64,000 bases of DNA from Gillisella vitis (GCF_001541345.2 NZ_LMVL02000010.1:1-64000); one strand, 5' to 3'; positions 9,308 to 18,497 are shown, numbered from the stretch's first letter. Notes: generated by a model not told the origin, from the sequence alone. Numbers and translations are program-made.

Positions 9308-10114
9308 TTAATTCAGCGTACAGGCTACCGATTCCGGGAACTGGCACTTGTCGCCCAGCGCCGTGAATGCCAGTCGCTCTACGGTCATAGTCTGCGGTCC
9401 GGAATAGGAAAACGACCCCATCCAATCCTTCAACGTGTCCGTACCCCAAAGGCTGAAGAAGATCTTTTGAGTGTGGCTCGGCAGTTTGGCCTGATCGTTC
9501 ACGTCCTGAACCAGCTTGCCGTTGACATAATAGCGCAGCCTGTCCTTTTCCCAGACAAAGGCATAGTCGTTGAAGCCCTTGTTGGCGCCGTTATCGACGG
9601 CAGCCATTTTTTCATTGCCACCCTTGGCCGAGATATACTGGTTGACCTGAACTTCGTTCAGGTTCTTGCCGAGGATCTCGAAGTCGATCTCATCATGGGG
9701 AGATTTGTCGCGCGGGCCGATAAAGGTGAAAAAGGCCGAGTTCAGACCCGACGCGTCGGCGGTCTTCAGGCGCGCCTCATAGGTGCCATAGCTGAAGCGC
9801 TGCTTGGTCTGAATTTCGGCGCAGGAATACTGACGCTCGCCCAAGGGCTTGTCGTCAAATGTCAATTCCAGATGACCATCCTTGATTTTCACGTTCTTTT
9901 TGGTCCACGTGCAGTTTTGATGCGGTCCGTTATTCCAGCCGTCGGAAATATACCAGCGTTTTAAATCCAGTTTGTCAAATGTATCGACAAAGGACTGGCC
10001 TTCGGCGGGCTGCTGGGCATGCGCCGTAGACAGTGTTATCAAAACGGTCGCGCCAAAAGCAGAGGCGCTTAGTAGCCGAGAAAACAGACCTCGGAAAAGC
10101 GAGGGATGGTTCAT
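9308..10114 (-). CDS. exoK: ExoK: secreted endo-beta-1,3-1,4-glycanase (GH16)
   Basis: This extracellular glycanase cuts nascent succinoglycan into shorter chains. The 268-aa protein has a Sec signal peptide (to about THAQ), then the GH16 jelly-roll domain with the catalytic motif HDEIDFEILG, in which the two Glu residues act as nucleophile and acid/base. SYGTYEARLKTADASGLNSA and the WDKD-like VWEKDRLRYYVNG segment are typical of the family. The start at 10114 follows AAAGGAG at good spacing. It begins 1 nt after the exoH stop, so the two are surely cotranscribed. Confidence 0.95.
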   Translation of the reverse strand: MNHPSLFRGLFSRLLSASAFGATVLITLSTAHAQQPAEGQSFVDTFDKLDLKRWYISDGWNNGPHQNCTWTKKNVKIKDGHLELTFDDKPLGERQYSCAEIQTKQRFSYGTYEARLKTADASGLNSAFFTFIGPRDKSPHDEIDFEILGKNLNEVQVNQYISAKGGNEKMAAVDNGANKGFNDYAFVWEKDRLRYYVNGKLVQDVNDQAKLPSHTQKIFFSLWGTDTLKDWMGSFSYSGPQTMTVERLAFTALGDKCQFPESVACTLN

Positions 10115-10115
10115 G

Positions 10116-11264
10116 TCAGTCTCCTTTGCTGAAGGCAAGCGCCCGCCCGGCTGCCACGTTCTTGTTCTTGTCTCTGCCGCTTGCATTGCGCTGGCCGGTC
10201 ATGACCCCGTACAATCCGGGTGTGAGCCGGATCGCCAGGAAATGGGAGGCAAGCAGCAGGCAGAAGGTGGCGGGTAGCGCAAGGACGTAAAAGAGGGGGT
10301 ACGGCCCTATATCGAATTTTTGCCAGACCATCCATGCGGTCATCAAGATGGGATAATGCGCACAGAAGATCCAGAAACTAAGTCCGCCAGGGGCGGCGAC
10401 CAGTGCTTTGCCAAGGCGCGTATTCTTGAGCAGCCGGGTCATTTCCCAGGCTCCCAGACCACCAATCACCGTGATCAGACCATATATCACATCAAGCCAG
10501 AGTGGGTGCTCGTTAAAGCCGGTTTGAAACATGCAGACAAAGACCGCCATGGCCGAGACCAGCACGGCTGCCACAATCGGCAAGGCATAACGGTCGAGCT
10601 TGCGGATATCGACATTGTGTATCGCAATCGCCGCGCCGGCCGAAAACCCGAGAATGATCGACTTTTTCAGAAAGATCATATTGGGTACCGGCAGGACGAC
10701 ATAAAGCAGCAGAACGCCCAGCGTCAGTGCGGGTTGGCGTTTCACCAGGAAGCCAATCAGCGGCGATAAGAGGAAGCAGAGCAGCAGGTCGCGCAGGAAA
10801 TAGAGCGGCAGATTGATAGGCCAGTCTTCTGTCGCCAGCGCGAGCGTAACGAGTTCCCGGTAAGATGCGGTGAGAACGCTTGGGAAATATCCTTCGCCAT
10901 AGCCCAGAGATTGCGTGGTCAGCACATACAGGAAAACGATGCTGTTCCAGAGCAGGAAAGGCAGCAAAACGCTCGAACTTTTCGAGCGGAGCACCTTCTT
11001 GTAATTGAAACCGTCAAGGCCTCGGCGAAACATCAGCAGGCCGGAAATCGCACTCAGGCAGGGAACGCCAATGCGAAACAGCATGTCGCCGAGAAATGCG
11101 CGCAGCCAATCAAAGGCACCGTATTGGCCAAGATAGGCGTTCGACTGCGGATCGAAGGGGACATGTACGAAGACAATGCCGACGATCAGCATCAACCGCG
11201 CCATATGGATGCGCGCGGACAGTTCCTGGTCGATCTTCACGATATTCGGTACTCCTGTCTTCAA
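10116..11264 (-). CDS. exoH: ExoH: succinoglycan O-succinyltransferase
   Basis: An integral membrane acyltransferase-3 family protein of about 380 aa with some ten hydrophobic segments. It starts with the family's RIHMARLMLIVGIVFVH block, which carries the conserved Arg and His, and a later SFWIFCAHYPIL segment. In succinoglycan synthesis ExoH adds the succinyl group, needed for ExoK cleavage. Position next to exoK supports ExoH over the acetyltransferase ExoZ, which belongs to the same family. The start is uncertain: TTG at 11264 is the frame's first start, while GTG at 11240 has AGGAG 11 nt upstream. Two direct repeats lie just upstream. Confidence 0.88.
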   Translation of the reverse strand: MKTGVPNIVKIDQELSARIHMARLMLIVGIVFVHVPFDPQSNAYLGQYGAFDWLRAFLGDMLFRIGVPCLSAISGLLMFRRGLDGFNYKKVLRSKSSSVLLPFLLWNSIVFLYVLTTQSLGYGEGYFPSVLTASYRELVTLALATEDWPINLPLYFLRDLLLCFLLSPLIGFLVKRQPALTLGVLLLYVVLPVPNMIFLKKSIILGFSAGAAIAIHNVDIRKLDRYALPIVAAVLVSAMAVFVCMFQTGFNEHPLWLDVIYGLITVIGGLGAWEMTRLLKNTRLGKALVAAPGGLSFWIFCAHYPILMTAWMVWQKFDIGPYPLFYVLALPATFCLLLASHFLAIRLTPGLYGVMTGQRNASGRDKNKNVAAGRALAFSKGD

Positions 11265-11293
11265 TATCCTCTATCGTCCCCATCATCCCGGGC

Positions 11294-11335
11294 CCTTCAC
11301 AGTATGGGCCATCACCTTCACATTATGGGAATGTG
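11294..11335. promoter_or_regulatory. Tandem operator-like repeats upstream of exoH
   Basis: Two near-identical 16-mers (ccttcacagtatgggc and ccttcacattatggga, 14 of 16 matching) lie 21 bp apart, two helical turns. The second overlaps an inverted repeat cacatt-N5-aatgtg (11319-11335). Lying 30-70 bp before exoH, they look like a two-site binding region for a regulator of the exoHKLAMO transcript. The regulator is unknown. Confidence 0.4.
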
Positions 11336-11638
11336 CCTGTAAAAATGTGGCAGTGCAGCAAAAAATTTACGCCTTGATCTTCAATTTTTTGCAGTTTGCC
11401 CAGTGAGCTTAGGTGGGGGTAGTGGTGCAATAGCTGGATTTTTTTGTTAAAATCATGTAAATTCAGTGGTTTAAATGTATGCACGTAGAGCTATATGTCT
11501 ATTCGCGTATGCGAATATTTTTTTGTCCATAGCTCGAAAAAAGCTAAGGAATAGCACCGCCTCCACCATCGGTTTTCCCGGATGAGGGCAGAATGGCTCG
11601 ATAATGAGGCGGCGCAGAGCAGTTTGCAGCGGTTGTCG
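11336..11638. other. AT-rich exoT-exoH intergenic stretch
   Basis: The rest of the 374-bp gap between exoT and exoH is strongly AT-rich around 11340-11550 and holds no credible gene. It probably carries the exoH promoter and the exoT transcript end, but no clear terminator hairpin was seen. Confidence 0.4.
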
Positions 11639-13117
11639 TCATTCTGCGGGGGCAGGAGCCACGGCTCTGCGATTGCGCACCATGGTTTTCAGTTTTCTCA
11701 ACAATTCGGCCTCCGTCAGAACAACGAATACACCGTAGATTGTGCCGCCGATCAGCCCACCAATCAACACCTGCAGTACAGGATTGGGGACGAGATACCC
11801 ATAAAAATGCAGAAGGGCGCGGACCATGCCGGCCATGATCAGGGCGGTGACCATCGGCCGAGTGGAAATAAACATGCCCTTGAGGAAGGGCATCTGGTCA
11901 GCACGAAACACCACCCAGGAATATCCGAAGAGCACGACGACGTTGACGACGCACAGCGCCACCATGGCATCGACCAGGTTTCCGAAAGCTGCGGCAACGG
12001 CGACGGCGACGGTGGTGACGATTGCCCGGATGACGGCCCACCAGAAGAGCGTACCGCCGTGCCCGACGCCTTTCAGATAGGGAATAAACGTACTGCAGGG
12101 TGTGAGGATGCCCTTGGACAAGGCGAGCAGACCGAGAACCGGCCAGGCCCAGGCCCATTGTGGTCCAAACAGCACCAGCATGGCCGGTTCGGCCAATGCC
12201 CACATGCCGAACATCATCGGCGCCAGCAGTACGGTCGTTACCTGCGTGCTCAACATCAACGCCTGAGAGCGGCGATCCCGGTCATGCATCATGGTGCTGA
12301 AGGCGGGAAACAGCACGCCCATGACAGCGGACAGGACGACCTGGTTGGGAATACTGGAAAACCGGTTGGCAGCGGAATAAGCGCCGGCATCCGACAGGCC
12401 GAGATAACGGGAAATCACCACCATGGGAGATTGGAAGGTGATGAAATTGGCGATTTCCGAGCCCATCATCCCGAGGCTGAAACGGCCGAGCGCCAGGATG
12501 CGGCGCGGCTTGAAGGCAAAGCCCGGGACATAGCCCGATACATAAAACAGCCCGCAAAGCCGGATGATGGAGGAGGAAAACAATTGCGCCACCAGCGCCA
12601 TCACCCCGTAGCCCATCAACGCCATGCCGACCGCAATCAGTGCGCCGGCCGATTCGGAAATCATGCTCCACAACGCGTCCTGGCTGAACTGCATCCGCCG
12701 GGCCAGGAGGGCATAGGCAACGTCTCCGGTGAGTTGCAGCGGAATGAGCACCGCCATGATGCGCACCAGCGGCGCGGCCTCGACCGCCCCCAGCATGGCC
12801 GAAATCGGTTTGGCAAACACGTAAAGGAGGGTTGCCATCAGGCAGGAAATGATCAAATTCGCCCAGAAAACCGAATGGATTGTTTCCGGCTCTTCCTTTT
12901 CCTGGATGACCAGAGCTGCACCGAAACCCGCACCGCCGATCATCGCCAGAAATTGCACCACAGTTAACGCAACGGCGACCGCACCGAATTGATCGGGGGT
13001 GAGAATGCGCGCCAGGATCGGGACCGTGACAAATTTAAGCCCGAAAGTGCCTGTTTTGGATAGGACGCTCCAGCCGACATTCCGGGTTACGGATTTCGCA
13101 TTGACGGTTGGCGGCAT
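11639..13117 (-). CDS. exoT: ExoT: succinoglycan flippase/exporter (Wzx/PST family)
   Basis: A polytopic inner-membrane protein of 492 aa with about 12-14 hydrophobic segments, of the polysaccharide transporter (MATE/MOP) superfamily. The N terminus reads SVTRNVGWSVLSKTGTFGLKF and VTVPILARILTPDQFG, the typical first-helix pattern of the family. ExoT moves succinoglycan units across the inner membrane and, with ExoP and ExoQ, governs low-molecular-weight product. The length matches ExoT (about 494 aa). It is divergent from exoW; the 235-bp spacer carries a palindrome. exoI, which lies between exoT and exoH in Sinorhizobium, is missing. Confidence 0.92.
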   Translation of the reverse strand: MPPTVNAKSVTRNVGWSVLSKTGTFGLKFVTVPILARILTPDQFGAVAVALTVVQFLAMIGGAGFGAALVIQEKEEPETIHSVFWANLIISCLMATLLYVFAKPISAMLGAVEAAPLVRIMAVLIPLQLTGDVAYALLARRMQFSQDALWSMISESAGALIAVGMALMGYGVMALVAQLFSSSIIRLCGLFYVSGYVPGFAFKPRRILALGRFSLGMMGSEIANFITFQSPMVVISRYLGLSDAGAYSAANRFSSIPNQVVLSAVMGVLFPAFSTMMHDRDRRSQALMLSTQVTTVLLAPMMFGMWALAEPAMLVLFGPQWAWAWPVLGLLALSKGILTPCSTFIPYLKGVGHGGTLFWWAVIRAIVTTVAVAVAAAFGNLVDAMVALCVVNVVVLFGYSWVVFRADQMPFLKGMFISTRPMVTALIMAGMVRALLHFYGYLVPNPVLQVLIGGLIGGTIYGVFVVLTEAELLRKLKTMVRNRRAVAPAPAE

Positions 13118-13266
13118 GGGTAAACATCCTTGGGTCTGGAAGCGAAAGAGCGAATTACAGCTCTTAAGGGTTGTGGGAAAGCGCCAAAATTGTATGATTC
13201 ATGGAGAAGTTTTGCTTTCAGGGTGGCAAACACAAGCGCTATGGCGAACCTGATTGCATCGTGGAA

Positions 13267-13285
13267 TATGGTGCAGAGCACCATA
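13267..13285. promoter_or_regulatory. Palindrome in the divergent exoT-exoW promoter region
   Basis: A perfect 8-bp inverted repeat tatggtgc-aga-gcaccata lies between the divergent exoT and exoW starts. Its size and symmetry fit an operator for a dimeric regulator acting on both genes; a small transcript hairpin is the alternative. Confidence 0.4.
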
Positions 13286-13352
13286 GTTTGATAGCGCAAG
13301 GGTACAGAACAGGCAACTGAACCTCTTTGTTGAGAAACGACAGGGCAAAAAG

Positions 13353-14312
13353 ATGGCGAAGCTGACAGTGATTATTCCCTTCTATCAGAAGGAAGCTGGA
13401 ATTTTAAGACGGGCGCTGGGCTCAGTTTTTTCCCAGACGTTTCAGGATTTCGATATTGTCGTGGTCGATGACCAGTCGCCTTATTCCATCGATCTGGAAT
13501 TGCAACCGCTGGAGCCGCAACACCGAGCCCGTATTCGGGTGATCAAGCAGGAAAACGGTGGCCCCGGCGGTGCTCGCAATACCGGTCTGGACGCAATTTC
13601 CGCCGATTGTGACTTCGCTGCCTTCCTGGATTCCGACGATGAATGGGTGCCGGACCACCTGAAAAATGCCTATGAGGCCATGACCCGCTTCAATGCGGAT
13701 TGCTATTGGGCATCGATCCACGGCGGAGATGATTTCTACTATCATTTCAGCGTTGCCGAGCTGAAAAAGACCGAGAAAACCGTGCAGCTTCAGGAGGTGC
13801 CACTGGTACTCGAACTGCCGGAAATGCCAGTGGTGATGCTGAAAAACTGGAGCTTTCTGCATCTGTCCTGCATGGTGATCGGTCGCCCGCTGTTTGAGAA
13901 AATCCGTTTTGAAGCCGAACTTCGGCTGGCAGCGGAAGATGTGCTGTTCTTCTGCGATTGCGTGCTGGCGGCCCAACGCGTCATTTTGTGCGATGCCGCC
14001 GGAGCCGAGCGGGGCGAGGGGATCAATATTTTCCACAGTATTGATTCGAGTTCTCCTGCCTTTCTTCAACAGCAGCTGAATACCTGGGTGGCGCTCGATA
14101 CGCTTGAGCGGCGATTCGTCAACAAACCCGAGGCTTTAAGCTTTATCCAGCACTATAAGCAGACGGCACGTAAAAATGCTCTCTGGGGGCAGATGGGCAT
14201 GGTGAAACGCCGCAAGGTACCGCAGTTCGGTGTGCTATTGAGGTGGATGAGACGAGATCCTGCCATCGTGCAAAGTGCTTTGGCCCTTGCAGTTGGCAAA
14301 TTTTCCCGTTGA
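13353..14312 (+). CDS. exoW: ExoW: succinoglycan beta-1,3-glucosyltransferase (GT2)
   Basis: A family-2 glycosyltransferase of 319 aa, the same length as Sinorhizobium ExoW, which adds the last beta-1,3-glucoses of the side chain. Motifs are LTVIIPFYQKEAGIL, IVVVDDQSPYS, NGGPGGARNTGLD and FLDSDDEWVPDHL (the metal-binding Asp pair). The later AAEDVLFFCDCVLA block is in the acceptor region. exoV starts 73 nt downstream with its own ribosome site, so the two form a short plus-strand operon. Confidence 0.92.
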   Translation: MAKLTVIIPFYQKEAGILRRALGSVFSQTFQDFDIVVVDDQSPYSIDLELQPLEPQHRARIRVIKQENGGPGGARNTGLDAISADCDFAAFLDSDDEWVPDHLKNAYEAMTRFNADCYWASIHGGDDFYYHFSVAELKKTEKTVQLQEVPLVLELPEMPVVMLKNWSFLHLSCMVIGRPLFEKIRFEAELRLAAEDVLFFCDCVLAAQRVILCDAAGAERGEGINIFHSIDSSSPAFLQQQLNTWVALDTLERRFVNKPEALSFIQHYKQTARKNALWGQMGMVKRRKVPQFGVLLRWMRRDPAIVQSALALAVGKFSR

Positions 14313-14385
14313 TATAAAAGGATATTGCAATGCAGCGATCATGCATTGTCATCGGGCGTCTGCCTCGCCCCGTAAAGGAACACTC

Positions 14386-15351
14386 ATGCAACCTTACTAT
14401 TGGGAATCTGCCCATGGAAATTTTGGTGACGACCTAAACCTCTGGCTATGGGACTTTCTCCTGCCAGGTTTTCGCGAAGTGCATCCGCAAACTTTGCTTG
14501 TTGGGGTCGGAACTGTTCTCAATCGCGCTCTTTTGCCGGAAGGCCAGCATAAACTGGTGATCGGCAGCGGATTTGGCTATGGAAGCCTGCCGGATATGAG
14601 CCGACCGGAAGAATGGGATATTAGGTCCGTGCGTGGTCCTTTGACAGCCAAGGCGCTTGGCCTGCCGCCGGAAAAAGGTGTGATCGATCCTGCGGTTATG
14701 CTGGCCGACATGCCTGAATTCCAGAAGCTGCCGAAACTCTATAAAAAGAGTTTCGTTCCCCATTGGGAATCAGCAGTTGCGGGCGTCTGGGCATCAGTCG
14801 TGCCCAAGCTTGGTCTAAACTATATCGATCCCTGCGGTGAGGCAAAGGCAGTTATCCGCCAGATCCTGCAATCCGAGGTTATTATTGCCGAATCGATGCA
14901 TGGCGCCATCATTGCCGATGCGCTCCGCGTTCCCTGGGTTGCGGTCAGTACGTCGGTGGCTATCAATAACTTCAAGTGGAACGATTGGGCCTCCACCCTT
15001 GGTGTCACTTATAAACCTTTGCGTGTGCCTTTGTCTAGCCGGGCAGAAGCGAAAATGAAGGGTGACAGCTTCTGGGGCATGAACTTTGAAAACGCCAATC
15101 CGCCACCGGAAAATCCAAATGACCGGCCCATAGACGAAGCCGTGGTGGTTGAAGCGCGGGGTCCAAGGCAGACCGGATTACGCACCGTTGTCAAGCAAGT
15201 CCTGGCGGGTCCAGCCATGCTTGGTCTATGGAAGGCAAGTCGGGCAGAACCGCAACTGAGCCGAGATTCAGTTTTGGAAGAGCGTAAAGCACGGTTCTTG
15301 GAGGTCATTGACGGCGTCCGTCGCGATTACGGCATCGGTGCTGCCCCCTGA
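14386..15351 (+). CDS. exoV: ExoV: succinoglycan pyruvyltransferase (ketalase)
   Basis: This 321-aa protein has the polysaccharide pyruvyl-transferase fold. It begins YYWESAHGNFGDDLNLWLWD, with the family's GNFGDDLN motif, then LLVGVGTVLN and VRGPLTAKALGLP. VIIAESMHGAIIADALRVPWVAV, containing the conserved SMHG, follows near residue 165. ExoV adds the pyruvate ketal to the terminal glucose, using phosphoenolpyruvate. The start at 14386 follows AAAGGA; the open frame begins earlier, inside exoW. It is followed by a terminator at 15362-15388. Confidence 0.93.
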   Translation: MQPYYWESAHGNFGDDLNLWLWDFLLPGFREVHPQTLLVGVGTVLNRALLPEGQHKLVIGSGFGYGSLPDMSRPEEWDIRSVRGPLTAKALGLPPEKGVIDPAVMLADMPEFQKLPKLYKKSFVPHWESAVAGVWASVVPKLGLNYIDPCGEAKAVIRQILQSEVIIAESMHGAIIADALRVPWVAVSTSVAINNFKWNDWASTLGVTYKPLRVPLSSRAEAKMKGDSFWGMNFENANPPPENPNDRPIDEAVVVEARGPRQTGLRTVVKQVLAGPAMLGLWKASRAEPQLSRDSVLEERKARFLEVIDGVRRDYGIGAAP

Positions 15352-15361
15352 TCATGCAAGT

Positions 15362-15393
15362 CTGCCCGGTTTATTCTGAGCCGGGCAGGTTTC
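15362..15393. terminator. Terminator after exoV
   Basis: A perfect 8-bp stem ctgcccgg / ccgggcag with an 11-nt loop, followed by gtttct, lies 10 nt after the exoV stop and faces the convergent exoU. Confidence 0.65.
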
Positions 15394-15468
15394 TCACTTA
15401 TGACGTGCCGTCATACTTCGTCGATGACTTGTCACAGCGCTGTAGGTGCAGGTTTTTCCTGGAAAATT

Positions 15469-16485
15469 TTATCTTTGATCGGCATCTGCGATGACAGGCA
15501 GGAGATAGCGCAGAGACCCCGAGGATTGGGCAGATTGAGGGCGTGGCCCACTGCCCATCAGCATGTCCTTCTTATCGGCCGCAATCCCGCCGATGATGGC
15601 CGGTATAGCCGTAGGATGGGTCGCCGCATATGTTATGGCTGAAAATGCACCCTGATTATTCTTTAAATCGAGGAAATGGCGCAACTCATAGCGGTCGCGG
15701 ATGTGCTTTTCATGCTGGGTCAAAAGTGACCTCTGTTCCTGCGTTAGGTCTGGATTGGCAAGAATAGAGCGGTCGGCTTCGTAAAGCCGTTTGAGATCTT
15801 CGGTGCGATGTTTGCCGCTGAGCGAATCATGACGAACAACGGCGCCATAGCCGCAGCTATGAATAATTTTGTAGCGTGCGCCAGCGACAAGTGCGCGCGC
15901 GTAAAGATCATAATCTTCACCGAGGCGGAGCTTTTCATTATACCGCAGGCTATGGCGATCCAGAAAATCGCGGCGCATCACCGGCTTGAGGAAGCCGATT
16001 TCCCCGCGTTGCGCGCCTCTTTGGGAAATATTTCCGGCAATGAAATCCTCAAGCACCAGAAGGCGGGCCTGACGCCGGAAACGTTTGACGTCGGTACTGA
16101 CCTGGGAAACGCATTCCTCTTTTACAAAAACGATATTGTCGGCGATGAAATCCCAATGGTCTTCAGCCATCATCTGAGTGAAGCGTCCTGGCAGGAAAAA
16201 ATCATCTGCATCGAGAATAGCCAGCAAAGGTGCCGTCGATGCTTCAATGGCGCAGTTACGCGCAGCGGCTGGGCCGCGATTATGGTCAAAACGGATAATT
16301 CTCAAGCGCCCGCTGTTGTCATCGGCGGATAGCGCTTCTGCGCCAGTGCCATCCATCGATCCATCATCGACAACGATCACTTCATGCGTTTCGGCTTCCG
16401 CCAAGGCAGAACGTACCGCCCGTGCGACGGTGGCGCCAGCGTTTTTAGCGGCAATGATAACGCATACGGTGGAATTCATCGTCAT
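15469..16485 (-). CDS. exoU: ExoU: succinoglycan beta-1,6-glucosyltransferase (GT2)
   Basis: A family-2 glycosyltransferase of 338 aa, close to ExoU (about 342 aa), which adds a beta-1,6-glucose in side-chain assembly. Motifs: VCVIIAAKNAGATVARAV, VIVVDDGSMDGTG, NRGPAAARNCAIE, and the metal site LDADDFFLPGRF. The block LRYNEKLRLGEDYDLYARALV parallels the same part of ExoO. The start at 16485 follows GGGGGA at 5 nt; a second ATG lies two codons later. It is transcribed alone toward exoV, downstream of exoX. Confidence 0.9.
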   Translation of the reverse strand: MTMNSTVCVIIAAKNAGATVARAVRSALAEAETHEVIVVDDGSMDGTGAEALSADDNSGRLRIIRFDHNRGPAAARNCAIEASTAPLLAILDADDFFLPGRFTQMMAEDHWDFIADNIVFVKEECVSQVSTDVKRFRRQARLLVLEDFIAGNISQRGAQRGEIGFLKPVMRRDFLDRHSLRYNEKLRLGEDYDLYARALVAGARYKIIHSCGYGAVVRHDSLSGKHRTEDLKRLYEADRSILANPDLTQEQRSLLTQHEKHIRDRYELRHFLDLKNNQGAFSAITYAATHPTAIPAIIGGIAADKKDMLMGSGPRPQSAQSSGSLRYLLPVIADADQR

Positions 16486-16757
16486 TACGGTCCCCCGTAC
16501 TCTAATCTGAAGCGCAGGTAGCGCGTTTCTGATAAGAACAGATGACGAAGCAAAATTTCCCCTACATTACGGCAGGAACCGGAAAGGCAGTGGATGTCTC
16601 CCGGAGTTCTAATCGCCTTGCTCCAAATCAACCGTTTTCCAAGCCAAACGCGGCTTTCAAACACAAATGCTTGGCGAAGTGAGCCGTGTCAACGGCTTTC
16701 GCGCAATCTTTGCCATTTGATTTTGGCTGAAACACGGCCAGGCGAAAACAAGGCCGG

Positions 16758-17033
16758 TTAGTTGTTGCGCAATGCGGTCTGACCCGTCTTGCCAAGTGCG
16801 CGGATCGCGCCATTGCTGGCTGTCGCATCGCTGGTGCCGGTCGCCTGTGTGCGGCGCTTTGTTTCCTGGAAAACAAGATAAGCCACAGCGCAGAAGTAAC
16901 CGACCTGCAAAACAATGGCGGCCAAAACTGTTTTAATGAGCGTGCCAGCAAGCGAGCCAGACAGGAAATAAGTCGCAACTGCAAACACCAGCAGTGCACC
17001 AATCATGCTAAAGAAGACCTTAGGCGCATGCAT
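16758..17033 (-). CDS. exoX: ExoX-like exopolysaccharide production repressor
   Basis: A 91-aa protein with two hydrophobic segments (near residues 7-27 and 31-55) and a polar tail rich in Thr, Ala and Asn. Size, topology (KVFFSMIGALLVFAVATYF, then ALVL-type second helix with YFCAVAYLVFQE) and position between exoU and exoY match ExoX/PsiA, a small membrane protein that inhibits succinoglycan production, apparently by acting on ExoY. GGAGG lies 9 nt before the ATG. It is divergent from exoY across a 786-bp spacer, so the balance of the two promoters could set polymer output. Confidence 0.82.
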   Translation of the reverse strand: MHAPKVFFSMIGALLVFAVATYFLSGSLAGTLIKTVLAAIVLQVGYFCAVAYLVFQETKRRTQATGTSDATASNGAIRALGKTGQTALRNN

Positions 17034-17819
17034 AATTTAGAGCCTCCCCCCGGTAGATTGATCTTGAGATCGTAACCACTGCCTTCTCCTCAGAGGCATA
17101 ATGAATATAGGCACCTTGCCTCATTCTTTCAATCTTCATGTTTTTACGGCCCTTTGGCTGCAATCTTGATACGACAATAGAGCAAATGGCTTGCAGGACC
17201 GTTACAAAAATCAGTCAATTTTTCTCGCCGCTTTAGGGAATTACTAACTATTTCCTTAGCTTGCGACAGCGCGTCGAGGAAGGTCATTGCGTCTTTGAAT
17301 AGGGACGGCCTTGTCGTAGAGGCGGCGGCGACCGGGCCGAAAACCTATATTTCGCCTTTCTGAATTCATTAAATCTTTACCTAATTCAATCACGAATTGT
17401 TACAATATTAGGATATCGTTTTAAACCTATATGCGTCGCACCATAATGATGCAATGCAATATCCATGTCGGTGGACATCAACCTGAGCCGCTTTCCTCTA
17501 TTTCACATGACGAATTTATGAAATTTCATTGAGTTCCCATTTATATTAAAAGTAATAAACATTCCATTTGCGGGAAGGTTAAAGGATTTTCATTGCGAAA
17601 TATCCAAAACCGGAAACCTAAGTGTCACAATGGGACGTTAAATACTTAAATTGTATTATGAGAAAGATACATATTTTAATCGCTATCATTCCATCCTCTG
17701 GAAGGTTTTCTGCAAAGGCTATTGCGAAGGACAAATTATCACCACACACTAGGGATCAATGACCACGGACGCGTCCCGCCGGGACCCGACCAATCGCCCA
17801 CGTAAATGGAGTTACCTCT
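17034..17819. promoter_or_regulatory. Long AT-rich exoX-exoY control region
   Basis: This 786-bp spacer between divergent exoX and exoY has no credible gene. It is much richer in A and T than the surroundings, above all in 17360-17740, and ends in a GC-rich exoY leader with a small hairpin (gtccc-gcc-gggac, 17773-17785). Such regions upstream of exoY are known binding regions for exopolysaccharide regulators in rhizobia; no specific site was identified here. Confidence 0.5.
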
Positions 17820-18497
17820 ATGAAGTCCGCGACAAGATCGGCCAGTTCGCCGTTTTTTACGACAGCCGCACCCGGTACCCAACCGGTTGGTGGTGTCGCC
17901 AAGAGAGGGTTTGATATTTTCATCGCCACTATGGCGCTGATTATGTTCAGCCCAATGTTCTTGATGATTGCAGCCATGGTGAAATTTACCGATGGTGGTA
18001 GCGTGTTTTACGGCCATCGCCGTATCGGACATAACGGCCAGCAATTTCATTGCATGAAGTTTCGCACCATGGTGCAGAATGGCGACAAGGTTTTACAGGA
18101 TTACCTGCGGGCCAATCCGGAAGCCTATGAAGAATGGCGTGCTACCCGTAAGCTGCAAAACGATCCCCGTGTGACGGCGATCGGTTCCGTGCTGCGTAAG
18201 CTCAGCCTGGACGAGTTGCCGCAGCTGTTCAATATCATCAAGGGTGAGATGAGCATTGTCGGACCTCGGCCAGTCGTTGAAGACGAGCTGGAAATGTACG
18301 ATAGTGCCGCTGCTTTTTATCTGCAAACCCGCCCCGGCCTGACCGGTCTCTGGCAGGTGAGTGGCCGTAACGACGTTTCCTACGAAACGCGGGTGGCTAT
18401 GGATACGCAATATGTTAAGACATGGTCGCTGGCCAGGGATGTCCTCATCATGGTCCGCACGGTTCCGGCGGTGTGCCTGTCTCGCGGCAGCTACTAA
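17820..18497 (+). CDS. exoY: ExoY: undecaprenyl-phosphate galactosyl-1-phosphate transferase
   Basis: This 225-aa bacterial sugar transferase starts succinoglycan assembly by moving galactose-1-phosphate from UDP-galactose to the lipid carrier. Seen: one N-terminal membrane helix (FDIFIATMALIMFSPMFLMIAAM), then the family signatures HCMKFRTMV, RKLSLDELPQLFNIIKGEMSIVGPRP with the catalytic Asp-Glu, and RPGLTGLWQVSGRND. The length is nearly that of Sinorhizobium ExoY (226 aa). GGAG lies 8 nt before the ATG. It heads the exoY-exoF-exoQ operon and is probably the step ExoX restrains. Confidence 0.96.
   Translation: MKSATRSASSPFFTTAAPGTQPVGGVAKRGFDIFIATMALIMFSPMFLMIAAMVKFTDGGSVFYGHRRIGHNGQQFHCMKFRTMVQNGDKVLQDYLRANPEAYEEWRATRKLQNDPRVTAIGSVLRKLSLDELPQLFNIIKGEMSIVGPRPVVEDELEMYDSAAAFYLQTRPGLTGLWQVSGRNDVSYETRVAMDTQYVKTWSLARDVLIMVRTVPAVCLSRGSY

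Noticed and set aside
11582..12967. 461-codon plus-strand frame antisense to exoT
   Set aside because: His-, Gln- and Arg-rich composition typical of a reverse-strand shadow; exoT on the other strand has full family motifs and length.
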